Origin: Leptura quadrifasciata | Lineage: Eukaryota > Arthropoda > Insecta > Coleoptera > Cerambycidae | Reading direction: 5' to 3' | NCBI GenBank assembly: GCA_963675555.1 | Contig: OY776681.1 | Location: 76,097,340-76,161,339, forward strand | DNA length: 64,000 bases | Shown here: one piece after another, positions 52,899-62,350 of the stretch | Layout of the letters: each line of letters begins with the position of its first letter | Numbering within the stretch: position 1 is the stretch's first letter | Translations under genes and position numbers: made by a program | Notes under the pieces: model-generated | Seen by the model: only the letters and a program-made list of their open reading frames with translations | Database searches by the model: none | Told to the model about the DNA's origin: nothing

Positions 52899-53969
52899 AT
52901 GGCCGCGTATGCCAACACAGAATACGCTGATATCTTGTTTGTCTATGGATACTGTGGCGACAACGCTGCTGAAGCTCGCCGAGAATATGATCTTTGGTAC
53001 CCTAACCGCCGCTTACCAAATGTACGTGTATTCAGTACGGCATATCGAAATATCGCTGAAACTGGCTCCGTGAAATGTAGAAGAAGTGACGCTGGTGCTC
53101 CTCCCGTTTATGAACCAGATGATGAGAAAGAAATATTGAGGTATTTTGAGGAAGACCCAACTATTTCAACTAATAAAGTCGCAAGACTAACCGGAGCGTC
53201 ACAATGGAAAGTTTGGTCTACGATACGTAGAGTTGGATGTCATCCTTACCACTATACCCCTGTCCAAGGCTGGGAGGAAGGTGATCCTGGAAGGAGAGTG
53301 GAATTCTGCCGCTTTATGTTAAATTCAGATGCAGAAAGTGCAAATTTTTTAACAAGTATTTTATGGACGGACGAGTCGAAATTTAATCGCGAGGGTATAA
53401 CAAATTTCCACAACCTACATTATTGGGCAGAGGAAAATCCCAAGTTAACACGTGAAACTAGTTTCCAAATGAAGTTTTCTATTAATGTGTGGATGGGAGT
53501 CATTGGCCACTATTTAATAGGGCCACACTTTCTTCCTCAAAATTTAAACGGGGAAATCTATGAAAATTTTTTAAGAAATGATCTGGCGGTGATTTTAGAA
53601 GATGTTCCTCTCGCCGTCAGACAACGAATGATGTTTCAGAACGACGGTTGTCCAGCACATTATCGGCTGACAGTACGACAGTTACTTGATCAACGTTTCT
53701 CTAACCGTTGGATTGGAAGAGCGGGCCCAATACCTTGTCCAGCGCGAAGCCCTGACTTAACACCCCTTGATTATTACGTATGGGGTCATATGAAGGAGAT
53801 GATCTATGCCACACCAGCCAATACTATAGAAAACCTTAGACAAAGGATAGTCGATGCTGCCCAACACATAAGGCATAATCTGACAACCAGGGTAACAAGG
53901 ACGGAAATAAGAAGACGCTGCCGTGTCTGTATACGGAATAGGGGCTCCCATTTTGAGCAAGACATATAA
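52899..53969 (+). CDS. DD41D transposase with DUF4817-like domain, intact, 356 aa
   Basis: The start at 52899 is chosen because GTGCCATGG is a good initiation context and the preceding 18 residues (ILLVVVVISCCYC) look like read-through. Residues 1-60 are DUF4817-like (MAAYANTEYADILFVYGYCG, AEARREYDLWYPNRRLP). Residues 75-125 are a helix-turn-helix with TNKVARLTGASQWKVWSTIR and HPYHYTPVQ. The DDE domain has D158 (LWTDESKF), D249 (FQNDGCPAHY) and D291 (LTPLDYYVWG), with 41 residues between the last two. The C-terminus has CRVCIRNRGSHFEQDI. Length and all three catalytic residues fit a functional cut-and-paste transposase that would act on its own TIRs at TA sites. No frameshift or stop. Recent activity is inferred from intactness; expression is unknown. 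Confidence 0.93.
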   Translation: MAAYANTEYADILFVYGYCGDNAAEARREYDLWYPNRRLPNVRVFSTAYRNIAETGSVKCRRSDAGAPPVYEPDDEKEILRYFEEDPTISTNKVARLTGASQWKVWSTIRRVGCHPYHYTPVQGWEEGDPGRRVEFCRFMLNSDAESANFLTSILWTDESKFNREGITNFHNLHYWAEENPKLTRETSFQMKFSINVWMGVIGHYLIGPHFLPQNLNGEIYENFLRNDLAVILEDVPLAVRQRMMFQNDGCPAHYRLTVRQLLDQRFSNRWIGRAGPIPCPARSPDLTPLDYYVWGHMKEMIYATPANTIENLRQRIVDAAQHIRHNLTTRVTRTEIRRRCRVCIRNRGSHFEQDI

Positions 53970-54064
53970 AAAATAAAGTACAACTTTGAAATTAATGAAG
54001 AATTAAACTCTACTTTTAAAATGTTTTTTACTGTTTATCTAAAAATAAAATTCGTACTACTTGT

Positions 54065-54532
54065 GTTATTTTTACTAGTATTCACTTAGAACCATTAAGG
54101 GTACATTGAACATTTGTACCTTGTTAGATAGCTATTGAAATAAGGCAGTTTTTATAATAATTTATACGCGTGTTACGTTAATATTTTTTTGAAAAAACCT
54201 AATAGGTAAATTTCATAGCTAATTTAAAAAAAAAATTAAAGTTTTTATTTCAGATGTTCACATGATCGAAATGTTTTCAGATATTTTTCATTCCAAACGG
54301 ATTTCTATAATATTGGACAAGTAATCCAGTAAAAAAAAATTTAAAAATGTCAAATAGATTTTTCGAAAATTAACTTTTAGGACATTAAGATCTACTTTTT
54401 GAGAAAAACAAAAAAAATTAAATATCTCAAAAACTATTGAGTTTTGCATAATATATGTTAGGGCTAAATTTGCTTCTTAGATCATGCCCCATCACATCTC
54501 CAAAGGAATGTATCGAATTACCAGTAACCCTG
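54065..54532. repeat. Right TIR of the complete DD41D transposon
   Basis: Inverted partner of 52217-52680; ends in GGTAATTCG-complement and CCAGTAACCCTG before the TA. Confidence 0.92.
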
Positions 54533-54539
54533 TATAAAC

Positions 54540-54920
54540 AATAATAGTAGAGGGAGAGTAGCAAGCAATGTGGTAACGTTAGCGGCAAAAGTGTAGAAGC
54601 GGTTAATCGAGCAGTGAAAGCATGCCAACGAGAGAGTTAGCGGGTTTATAATAAAACGATCGTTAAGCAGACAGTGTACGGATACCAGAAAATGCGAAGC
54701 AAGCAGAATTATTTATAGTAATAAAAACAGTTTATAAAACAGCCCGAAAATTTGGCTAGTGCTTATCAATAGTAATAGTACCGGAGATTAAGTATCGGCA
54801 GAGTGAGCAAATTTTCCTGTCATGAACTCAATACACTGTGCAAACAAAATCTTAATTAAAACTATCCTTTTACTAAGGTTTAGTTCGGAGCAAACAATAA
54901 TGTGACTAAAAAAAAGGTGA
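54540..54920. other. No gene recognised
   Basis: Purine-rich stretch (AGAGGGAGAGTAGC) then AT-rich DNA. It may be the other part of the LTR-like region split by the transposon. Confidence 0.4.
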
Positions 54921-54924
54921 GAGA

Positions 54925-55085
54925 ACCCTGTAGGGATGCAAGTCCTAAAATACAGGGGGAAAATAGGAACTTGTAGGGACGCAGGTCCTGAATACAAGTA
55001 ATAAAGGATCAGTCGGGCGCAGGTCCTAATGCAGGCAAGTAGGAACTTGTAGGGACGCAGGTCCTTAAAAAAATACAAGTAAGGG
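54925..55085. repeat. Minisatellite, GTAGGGACGCAGGTCCT units
   Basis: The core AGGGACGCAGGTCCT, or a variant of it, occurs at about 54932, 54976, 55018 and 55049, followed each time by an ATACAAGTA- or ATACAGG-like tail. Spacing is 30-45 bases. GACGCAGGTC-like cores are partly palindromic (AGGACCTGCGTCC). No coding role seen. Confidence 0.75.
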
Positions 55086-55179
55086 TAAAAAGGTAGTCAC
55101 AAGGTGAAAATATTAAAGTGAAATATTCAAATAATTACACATGAATTGAAACCGAATTATAAGGTAACAGACTTCTGGA

Positions 55180-55745
55180 TGCACAGTATAAAATTTTCAA
55201 TCAGAAAATAAACAGCGAAATTTAATAAGCTAAGTGTCAAAACGGCAATCAGTAAATATGAAATAAATAGTAGAGTATTTAAGCAGCGTAAAAATTTCAA
55301 TCAGAATATAAGCAATAAAATCCCGGTGACTAAGTTTTACAATGAAATAAATAATAAATAAACAAATAAAATAAATAAACACCACAGAAATTAGACAACC
55401 CCCAATTCCAGAAGCCAGGGATTGTGCGGAAGGGGGTTACACATTGAAAACACGCGGACATACAACCATTCCCTCAGACAGTGCCAGTGCCGGAGCCAGG
55501 ATTCGAACCCGGTGGTGCGATGTCCGTGTGACTAATCGCGATTGCCACCTCGCGCCTTAACCCACTCGGCTATCGACCAGACATAATACCAATAATATTT
55601 AAACCGCGTAAAAATTTCAATCAGAAAATATACATAAAATTCCGGTGACAAAGTTAAAAATTATCAGTCAGTAAATATGAAATAAATACCAAAAATATTC
55701 AAACAGGATAAAAATTTCAATCAGAATGAATACGGAATAATAAAT
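55180..55745. repeat. Tandem array of about four roughly 105-bp units, split by a SINE
   Basis: Each unit contains AAATTTCAATCAGAA, a TAAAATTCCGGTGACAAAGT-like block, CAGTAAATATGAAATAAATA and AATATT(T/C)AAAC(C/A)G. Units start at about 55190, 55293, 55607 and 55708. Removing the SINE at 55377-55580 restores the period between unit 2 and unit 3. Confidence 0.75.
55377..55580 (-). mobile_element. tRNA-derived SINE, copy 2 (best preserved)
   Basis: Minus strand: GATAGCCGAGTGGGTTAAGG (A box) and CCGGGTTCGAATCCTGGCTC (B box), about 60 bases apart, resembling a Ser/Leu-type tRNA head. The body contains GTGTAACCCCCTTCCGCACA and the tail TTGTCTAATTTCTGTGGTGT. Head and body blocks are shared with copy 1 (16526-16735) and the tail with the fragment at 40508-40565. 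It is inserted in the 105-bp tandem array. Confidence 0.82.
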
Positions 55746-55749
55746 GCAC

Positions 55750-57014
55750 TAGCCAAATATATCTATAAGTTTTCTTACTCTTTACGGTATCAGCGGTGGA
55801 CCCTGGGCACTGGTAGACGTCTGGTTGTTTCGAGAATTGGAACACATTCTGATTTTACAGGTCTTTTCAGTCAGTTTTATAGCCAGATTCCCACTCGGGG
55901 TAGCGCGAGGAGTCCCACGTGCTCTAGTATCGCGCATGGCCCACTGTATTGAATACAAGCCAGCGAGGACGGCTATATTAAGTTATTAAACTACCGGTAA
56001 ATTATTATTTCGTGCGTTGGTTAGTATAAATAAAGTATTCTGACTTTTGCAATGTATGAAATCGGTTTCAAATAATTATTCTAACCAAGTACGAAAAAAA
56101 AACGGATTTAATCGGCCACAGATAACTAATTTTTGAATTAATTACTTCAAATAATAAACAATAATTCTGTTTATAAATATATCCCGGTGTTCAAATAGTA
56201 AATATTGCCTGCTAATATACTATCGTGTGCTTAAGGCGATAGAATATGGTTTTAGTTGAACAGAAAATATTATAGAGAGTTCAATTAAACTTAAATTTTA
56301 TGCAGATTTCCGTAACGAAAAATGCTTCGTTACAAGGTATAACCGAAGTAATTCATTACGTAGCTATCACTGTAAATTATCCTTTGTCTCCTCTGACCTT
56401 AACAAACTAATCGTAAATTCGGCATTTGTTCTCGCAAAGTTTACGGCTTTATTTCGATATTTATAGGTCTATTTTTAACGATCTATATGCCGGATTTGTT
56501 AGCTTTGTCGGTAGCGCATATTTCGTTGATTTATTAATGCCGATTTAATATCTAAGGCCAAAGTGAAAACGTTTTATCATAATTACCAAAATAAACCAAC
56601 ACTTTGAAGAGGATAGACACTTAAAATATACGAAAGTTTGCTGAGATAATGTCTCTTTTATTTAAAACAATGCCGTTGTTTCGCTTAAATAAAATACCCT
56701 GATGGTTATCTTTCAAATTGAGCACCTGGAGATTACGCATTGTTATTCAGTTTATATCAACAGGTTCATTAAAGAGAATAATAATGAAGTTTACTGGAAA
56801 ATAAAAATAAGACGTACCATAATAATGAAACTTTATAGCATGTAAAACAAGCAATTTAAAATAATTTATTAATAGAAAATAATCAATCGACACATTTTCA
56901 TTTTTTACATATTGTTATAAAATAATATAATAGTAATCTTTATCTACTCTTATTAGATATATATTCATTAATGACCCGCCTTTTAACAATTAATAGTATC
57001 CATAAACAAATATC
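55750..57014. other. No gene recognised
   Basis: The first part (55790-55970) is GC-moderate (GCGCGAGGAGTCCCACGTGC) without a readable frame. The rest is AT-rich DNA without motifs. Confidence 0.5.
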
Positions 57015-57282
57015 GTGAGTTATAATATTAGTTATTAACTCACTACATACAGCCGGAAGGAAGAGGGAAGGAAGGTGATTTGACTGTTTGATTAGTTTTG
57101 ACGTTTAACTGTTGAGATTTGTAAATAGTGTTGCTTCTATATACTTCCAATTTAATATGTATTGTTATAATCGCAGATAAAGTATAGTAGTCAACTTGTG
57201 ATAATGGTAATAACTCACTTGATGAATTTACAGCACTCGCCTGCGGCTCGCACTGCAAACTTCATCTGCGTGGGTTATTACC
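57015..57282. mobile_element. Small palindromic MITE
   Basis: 57206-57282 is an imperfect palindrome: GGTAATAACTCACTTGATGA on the left and CATCTGCGTGGGTTATTACC on the right. It also pairs ACAGCACTCGCC with a CTCGCACTGC-type partner around a GCGGC centre. The words GTTATTAACTCAC and GTGAGTTATAA at 57015-57043 repeat the same terminal sequence, so the MITE probably spans 57015-57282. No coding capacity. Confidence 0.6.
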
Positions 57283-57605
57283 TACGTTGCCACTCGTTGA
57301 ATAATATACTATTATTATTAGTACAACCAAAGCACAAAAATAAAAATATATAATTTAAAAAGGTCATATCACATCTTAAATTTCTATGTTATTGCAGACA
57401 TATATTTTTCAATTATTCTTAAAGACATCATACTTGCGCTATCTTTTATACTGCCTGTCAAATTATTATAAATTTTTAGACTATCCTGGAGTAAATCATT
57501 TTGACTACAGATTGTTATGACCATAGGTTACGTAAAAGATATTTTGATTGCGAGCATCATGATGGTGAATGCCTCTAACAAAAGTAAAATGTTCTAGTAG
57601 ATGCT
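57283..57605. other. No gene recognised
   Basis: AT-rich DNA with an ATTATTATTA run near 57310. Confidence 0.5.
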
Positions 57606-57609
57606 CTTT

Positions 57610-57912
57610 GTCTTAAGTCGCCTTATCCTGGCGGAGTTTAGCATTAGCTATTCCACCACTCAACCAGGACACATACACATAGACAATTATACAACGATCG
57701 TTCCCTACGACATTACCATCTGCCGCAGCTGAGACTCGAAGTCATGAGTGGTACAGCGACTAGACGTGTTTCCTCTCACACAACTTCTTCTAGTCTACTG
57801 CTACCAACTCGGTAACATATGAAAAACGCCACTAAATATCCATGCTCTAGCCAGGATTAGAACCTGGGACTCCTTGGCTGCAAGCCTAACACATAAACGT
57901 TGAGCCGCATCA
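57610..57912 (-). mobile_element. tRNA-like SINE, copy 3
   Basis: On the minus strand the head TGCGGCTCAACGTTTATGTG and GTTAGGCTTGCAGCC is followed by TCCCAGGTTCTAATCCTGGC (B box with CT for GA). The body continues to about 57610 with GTGTGAGAGGAAACACGTCT and ends near CCTGGCGG/CCGCCAGG-like words. The anticodon-arm region matches the fragment at 25974-26050. It differs in body from copies 1 and 2, so this is probably a second SINE family. Confidence 0.6.
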
Positions 57913-58668
57913 ATATCACAGTTTGTTTAACAGTTAAGACTCCTACATTATCCAACATTTGCTTAATATTTGTATATCTGCTATATTGTATGATTATTCT
58001 TAGAGCTTGATTTTGTTTTTTAAACACTGAATTGAATTATTATTGTTCCTTTGGTCTACTGATTTAGATTTTTTCAATTTCTTCTAAAAAAAATCTTCTT
58101 TGCAACCTTATTCCTTATTCTGCGTGCTAACTAAGAGTAAAATTTTCATCGATTATCACTCTTAAATAATTGATTTAAGATTTTTTTCGATATCACTTCC
58201 ATTGGTGGATAAAGCTACATTGGTATTAAACATCAAGAGGATTATGTTTACTTTTTATAATCATCTTAAGTTATTATTAGTTAATCATGTATTTAGTACA
58301 TTCAGTTCTTTATTTAATATAGAGATAATATCATTTTTATTATCACCAACTATACATAATCGGAAGTTGTAGTTCGTTATATGTAAACGTGTAACAGCGC
58401 AGGTAAACCACGCCTTGTAGTAAATCAACGCAGGGCATTGGGTACATGTTCACACCACCACTTTGATGACTTCGAGATCCGAGACAAGCAAGCATTCTGC
58501 TTTAGCCGAATGAGCCTAAGAGACATGTAGGAATAAAACGCCATGAGGTTACGCGAATGCATGCATAAAAAATAAAACCTAATACATGAAAATGCTGAGA
58601 GTCGGACGTCTGTCTAGTCTATGCCTGCGTTCAAGAATTATGGGGGGACTGGGGACGTAACCGTTATT
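57913..58668. other. No gene recognised
   Basis: AT-rich, with a GC-moderate segment 58390-58520 lacking tRNA boxes or a readable frame. Confidence 0.5.
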
Positions 58669-58670
58669 TC

Positions 58671-59660
58671 CTATATCACCAACTTCATTTTCCGAAACAT
58701 CTGAAAATTACAGTTACTGACGTGTTTAATAATATTTTTTATATATAATATAAACAGGTTCGGACCTAGTACGTTTCCTTGCGGAAACCCATATTTTGTA
58801 TTCATGTTAGTAGAAACTTCTTCACCGAATTGAGTCACTTGATCACGGTCTTGTAAATAGCTTGTGAACCATTCCAGTGTACAGTTGTTAATTCCCATAT
58901 ATTCTAATTTCAATAGTAAAAGTTTTTCCAGGTGAAAAGAATTGATTAAAGGAGACATATTCACTTGAGTTATTCTTGCGAAAACCAGACTAATTTTTAG
59001 ATAAAGATAAGTGTCTTTTGCCCGCTTGATTACATTCTCGACAATAATTATTTATATAAAGTGTCATGGCAGGGTTATTTATGAATTTTTTTAGGTAACA
59101 CAAAAAACGCTTATTTTTACAGGATATTCTTATTCCTTTTGTTACCCAACCAGTGTAATCTGATTTATTTGTATTGGAGGTCTTTAATGGAAATGCTTTG
59201 AAGAAACATGGATTAAATACGCTGTAGAAATATTCATATGCCGTATTTACGTCTAATATGTAATTATTAAGTGGGTCCCAATTTACATTTTCTAGAAGAC
59301 CTCTAAATTTCGTGTTATTATTCTCAGTGTAGTATCTTATTCTTTTAGAAATAGTGTGACTGTCGTTTTGGTAGTTAAGTTTTAGGTTTAACAGTTGTCA
59401 ATTATGATCAGAGACGCCGGAGTCAATCGTTGATGTGAAAAATTTTCTACATAGCCCACTAGTTTTTTGTTTCCGACTAAAGTTTTAGTATTTTCCACAG
59501 CTCGGTACAGTCATATTTTACATTTTATATCTTTTCTGGGTAGTGTTTCTGTTTTTGTTTTCTAATTAACTTTTTGAAATCTGTCAATTCCCTGTTTTCT
59601 CCTGTTATTATTGGTCTCGTATATTGTGTATCTCTATCTTCTATTTTTTGTTTTATCGCA
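58671..59660 (-). pseudogene. CR1/Jockey-like LINE relic: linker and part of the RT
   Basis: Minus strand, right to left: about 59660-59500, RPIITGENRELTDFKKLIRK and QKQKHYPEKI (linker). About 59420-59000, DSGVSDHNWQLLNLKLNYQN (end of the EEP domain, SDH motif), ISKRIRYYTENNN, YTGWVTKGIRISCKNKRFLC. After a jump, 58964-58671 holds LEYMGINNCTLEWFTSYLQD and KYGFPQGNVLGPNLFILYIK (motif B, GVPQGS region). Motif 1 to A is missing and motif C is lost at the left end. The order of pieces on the minus strand is partly scrambled (linker before EEP end), so two fragments may be joined. Confidence 0.75.
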
Positions 59661-59664
59661 TTAT

Positions 59665-60155
59665 TAAATCAGCTCTTATTTCCATATGAATTGGAAATAT
59701 ATATTTCTTGTTCATGTTTATTTAACATATTAATTATTTGACAAAATATATAAGCCAACACAAAGTGGATAAATTATTACAATAATAATAATAAAAGTGT
59801 AGTAAAGTAAAAATATACCTAGTACGACAGTTCAGTATTCCACTATTTCCTATGAAAGGAAATCGATTCATTGCCACCAATCAAGGTGCACACTGTGCGT
59901 TTCCAAATCAATCGAAAATAATGTCCTATAACTTCCGACATACCTCGTCTTAAACCCTCAGCAGGTAGATTTCCAGTGGCAGTGCTGTTGCAAGTGTTTT
60001 TGCGTAAACATAATTTGTTAGAAATCTTCAAAATTATTAATTTTTATTCTCTGATATATTGATAATTTTTAATCAAAATTTGTCTTTACCATATTTGCCA
60101 GGCAACTGTTAAAATCTGCTGTCTTGATATAAGAAAATTCCTAACATAACGTAAG
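59665..60155. other. No gene recognised
   Basis: AT-rich. The minus frame at 59843-60031 has no motif. Confidence 0.5.
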
Positions 60156-60667
60156 TTATAGTGGAGTATAGTAAACTGAAAATACCGGAGAATAATACAA
60201 TTTTTTGTAGAGATTCCAAACTTTGGGTAATTGTTAGTTGTGTTAAAATAAGATATTCCTAGAATATCTACCTTCTGCAAATGTCAGAGCGTTGCTTTAA
60301 ACTCGAAAAAGGATTAAATTAAATCTCTTTTGGGGCAATTTTCGATTTTAAATTTTTTTTTGGATCTGCCTGATTTCAAGTCAAAAGCTCCATTTGTTTG
60401 GCTACAATGCCATTTTTTCGAAAATTTTACGAAATTTTTAAAACGCTATAACTGTTTGGCTGTTTATCGTACGACAATTTTTTCCGCGTCAAAATGTATT
60501 TTTTTATGTACTTTTGGGTGATATGACTCAAAAAACCTTTAGTATAAAAATTCGATCCATTTTCGGTCATTTACGGTATACATGTACTTGTGCGCAGTGA
60601 TTTTCCGTTGCACAAGGTACATATAACTATATAGATGTTTGTATATGTAAATATAACACGTGTGCTC

Positions 60668-61578
60668 TAGAAAATGTTCGAAAAAAATGCACAGAAGGAT
60701 ATTGACCACAAAACGAGTAGCCTTTATCACCCCCAATCAAATGGATTAATTGAGGGGCATGTGCAAACAATCAAAAAAGTGATACTAAAGTCACCGCATG
60801 AAGATCCACAAAATTTGGTAATGATTTACAACAGCACACCTAAGTCGGATTTACCATCACCTGGAGAAATTTTGTTTGGCCGACCAATAAGAACTAACCT
60901 CCAATAGCACAGAGAAAGTTAATGGTTTCCAGTGAACACAACATAACAAAGACTTTGAACAACAAGCAACAAACACAAGCTATGTATTACAATCAACACA
61001 CTAAGAAACGTCAAAATTGAAATACAGAAGTTATGATTCAGAGAGAGAAGAAGAGCTGGGTACCTGCAAAAGTAATAAAAAAGGATGACAATCCCAATTC
61101 ATATTGGGTGAAGACGGAGGATGGTGCCGTGTTCAGAAGAAATAAAATTCACTTAAAAAATAAAAAGACTAGACCGAAGAATGAACATGATAATGGAAAC
61201 AACCACACTTACAATTTTTCGAGAGAAGAGTCCTCTCCAAGACAAGCCCGATTCCAAATAAAGTACGAACCTCTACAAACAAGCTGTGATAGAAATCAAA
61301 TAATAGATGGTGAGTCGAGAACGACTACCTTACGACATGAGCATACACATGAGGATGTTAGGCATCAACCAACGGACGGACGCCTCGATCAGCAATTGAG
61401 ACCAAGACAATACAACACACCAAGACGAAGTGACAGAGTCACAAGGCCGCCTGGGAATTTGAAAGATTATGTTGTTGAAACAAAACTTGCCTTGAGGGGG
61501 GGGCATGTAACGTGTTCGAGAGACCAAGAAGAACGTGACTTGAAAAGAAGAAGACGAAGGGCATTCAGAGGACTGTGA
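60668..61578 (+). pseudogene. Ty3/gypsy-type integrase C-terminus (or Ginger-like transposase) fragment
   Basis: The first frame (60674-60904) contains LYHPQSNGLIEGHVQTIKKV, the YPQSNG..E block at the end of the rve integrase core with the catalytic Glu, then MIYNSTPKS and SPGEILFGRPIRTNL. A stop-containing stretch follows (60905-61030). The second frame (61033-61578) has REKKSWVPAKVIKKDDNPNS followed by YWVKTEDG and RRNKIHL, a GPY/F-like module, then a charged, low-complexity tail with RRSDRVTRPPGNL. The rest of pol is absent. Such integrase tails occur in gypsy retroelements and in Ginger DNA transposons. Because it lies within TIRs, either capture or a Ginger-like origin is possible. Confidence 0.75.
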
Positions 61579-61740
61579 AATGTCATTTAGTAAATACGTA
61601 TCTTGTGTACAATAATAAAGAATTAAATCAATTAAAGTACAGTTCCTTACTTTACATGGTATATCAGATTTAACGGAGGAATGGTAGAAATGGTAAAAGA
61701 TACAAATCACATTTTATTTACATTGAAAATATTAGATTAG

Positions 61741-62350
61741 ATTTACTTATCTTTTTTTTAACTGATTTCTTTTTTTTACGAACTTTGATGCTACTTGTAT
61801 TGGCCGCTTTCTTGTACTCCTTATGCTAGATGTACTCGAGATACTACTGTGACAACTACCCGCTTCTGAATCCGTCACAGCATTGAGAATTTCGTCAGTT
61901 TCACTGTCGCTAAATCAATATAAATCGCTCTCAGCTTCGCCTATCATATCGTTTACTTCGTCGTCCTCGTTTTCGTAGTCGGAATTATAATCATCATCAT
62001 CGATAAATCTTGTGTTCTCATCTGGCCTGTCATCAGTATGTTCATCGACTGGTGACCCACTGACCTCCTCAGAATTTTGGCAGGTTGTATTCTGGCCAAA
62101 ATAGCATAAACTGCAACATTTTAAATCCAATTTCTCGCATGAATAAGATTTCGTTTTCTTATTTTTGATGAAACAACCATAAAGGGCGGCTATTATTCTC
62201 TGCCCACAAGATTTTATACTCTCGGCATATGCGTTCTCATTATCGAAATTATGAAGGACGTCCTAGATCAGCTCTGTATACTTATGGAGAAATCTAATTA
62301 TACACTCAAGATTAGCTAGATAAAACTTGGAATGTACATGTGCCTACAAT
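61741..62350 (-). pseudogene. Unrecognised protein with acidic C-terminal half
   Basis: One minus-strand frame can be followed from about 62345 to 61741 with two in-frame stops (about 62263 and 61915). It reads HSKFYLANLECIIRFLHKYT, then FDNENAYAESIKSCGQRIIA, a Lys-rich stretch, CCSLCYFGQNTTC (Cys pairs), DDDDYNSDYENEDDE, FSDSETDEILNAV and a Ser-rich part, ending with basic RKRP and KKRNQLKKR-stop. Composition is protein-like and unlike the surrounding DNA. I do not recognise the family. It lies between the TIRs and may be the C-terminal part of that element's own transposase or a captured host fragment. Confidence 0.5.

Larger units (their letters stand above)
52217..54532 (+). mobile_element. 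Apparently complete DD41D transposon
   Basis: TA at 52215-52216 and 54533-54534. Left end CAAGGTTACTGGTAATTCGA; right end read inward CAGGGTTACTGGTAATTCGA. TIRs of about 465 bp (52217-52680 and 54065-54532) are highly similar, including ACATTTCGATCATGTGAACA on the left against TGTTCACATGATCGAAATG on the right. The interior is a single uninterrupted transposase frame (52899-53969). Size 2316 bp. It sits in the LTR-like region, so it is younger than that. Confidence 0.92.

Noticed and set aside
54925..55745. CRISPR-like array
   Set aside because: The repeats are contiguous, diverged tandem units without unique spacers, in an evidently eukaryotic window.
61330..61710. Minus frame of 126 codons
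   Set aside because: Antisense to the charged tail of the integrase fragment; no motif.
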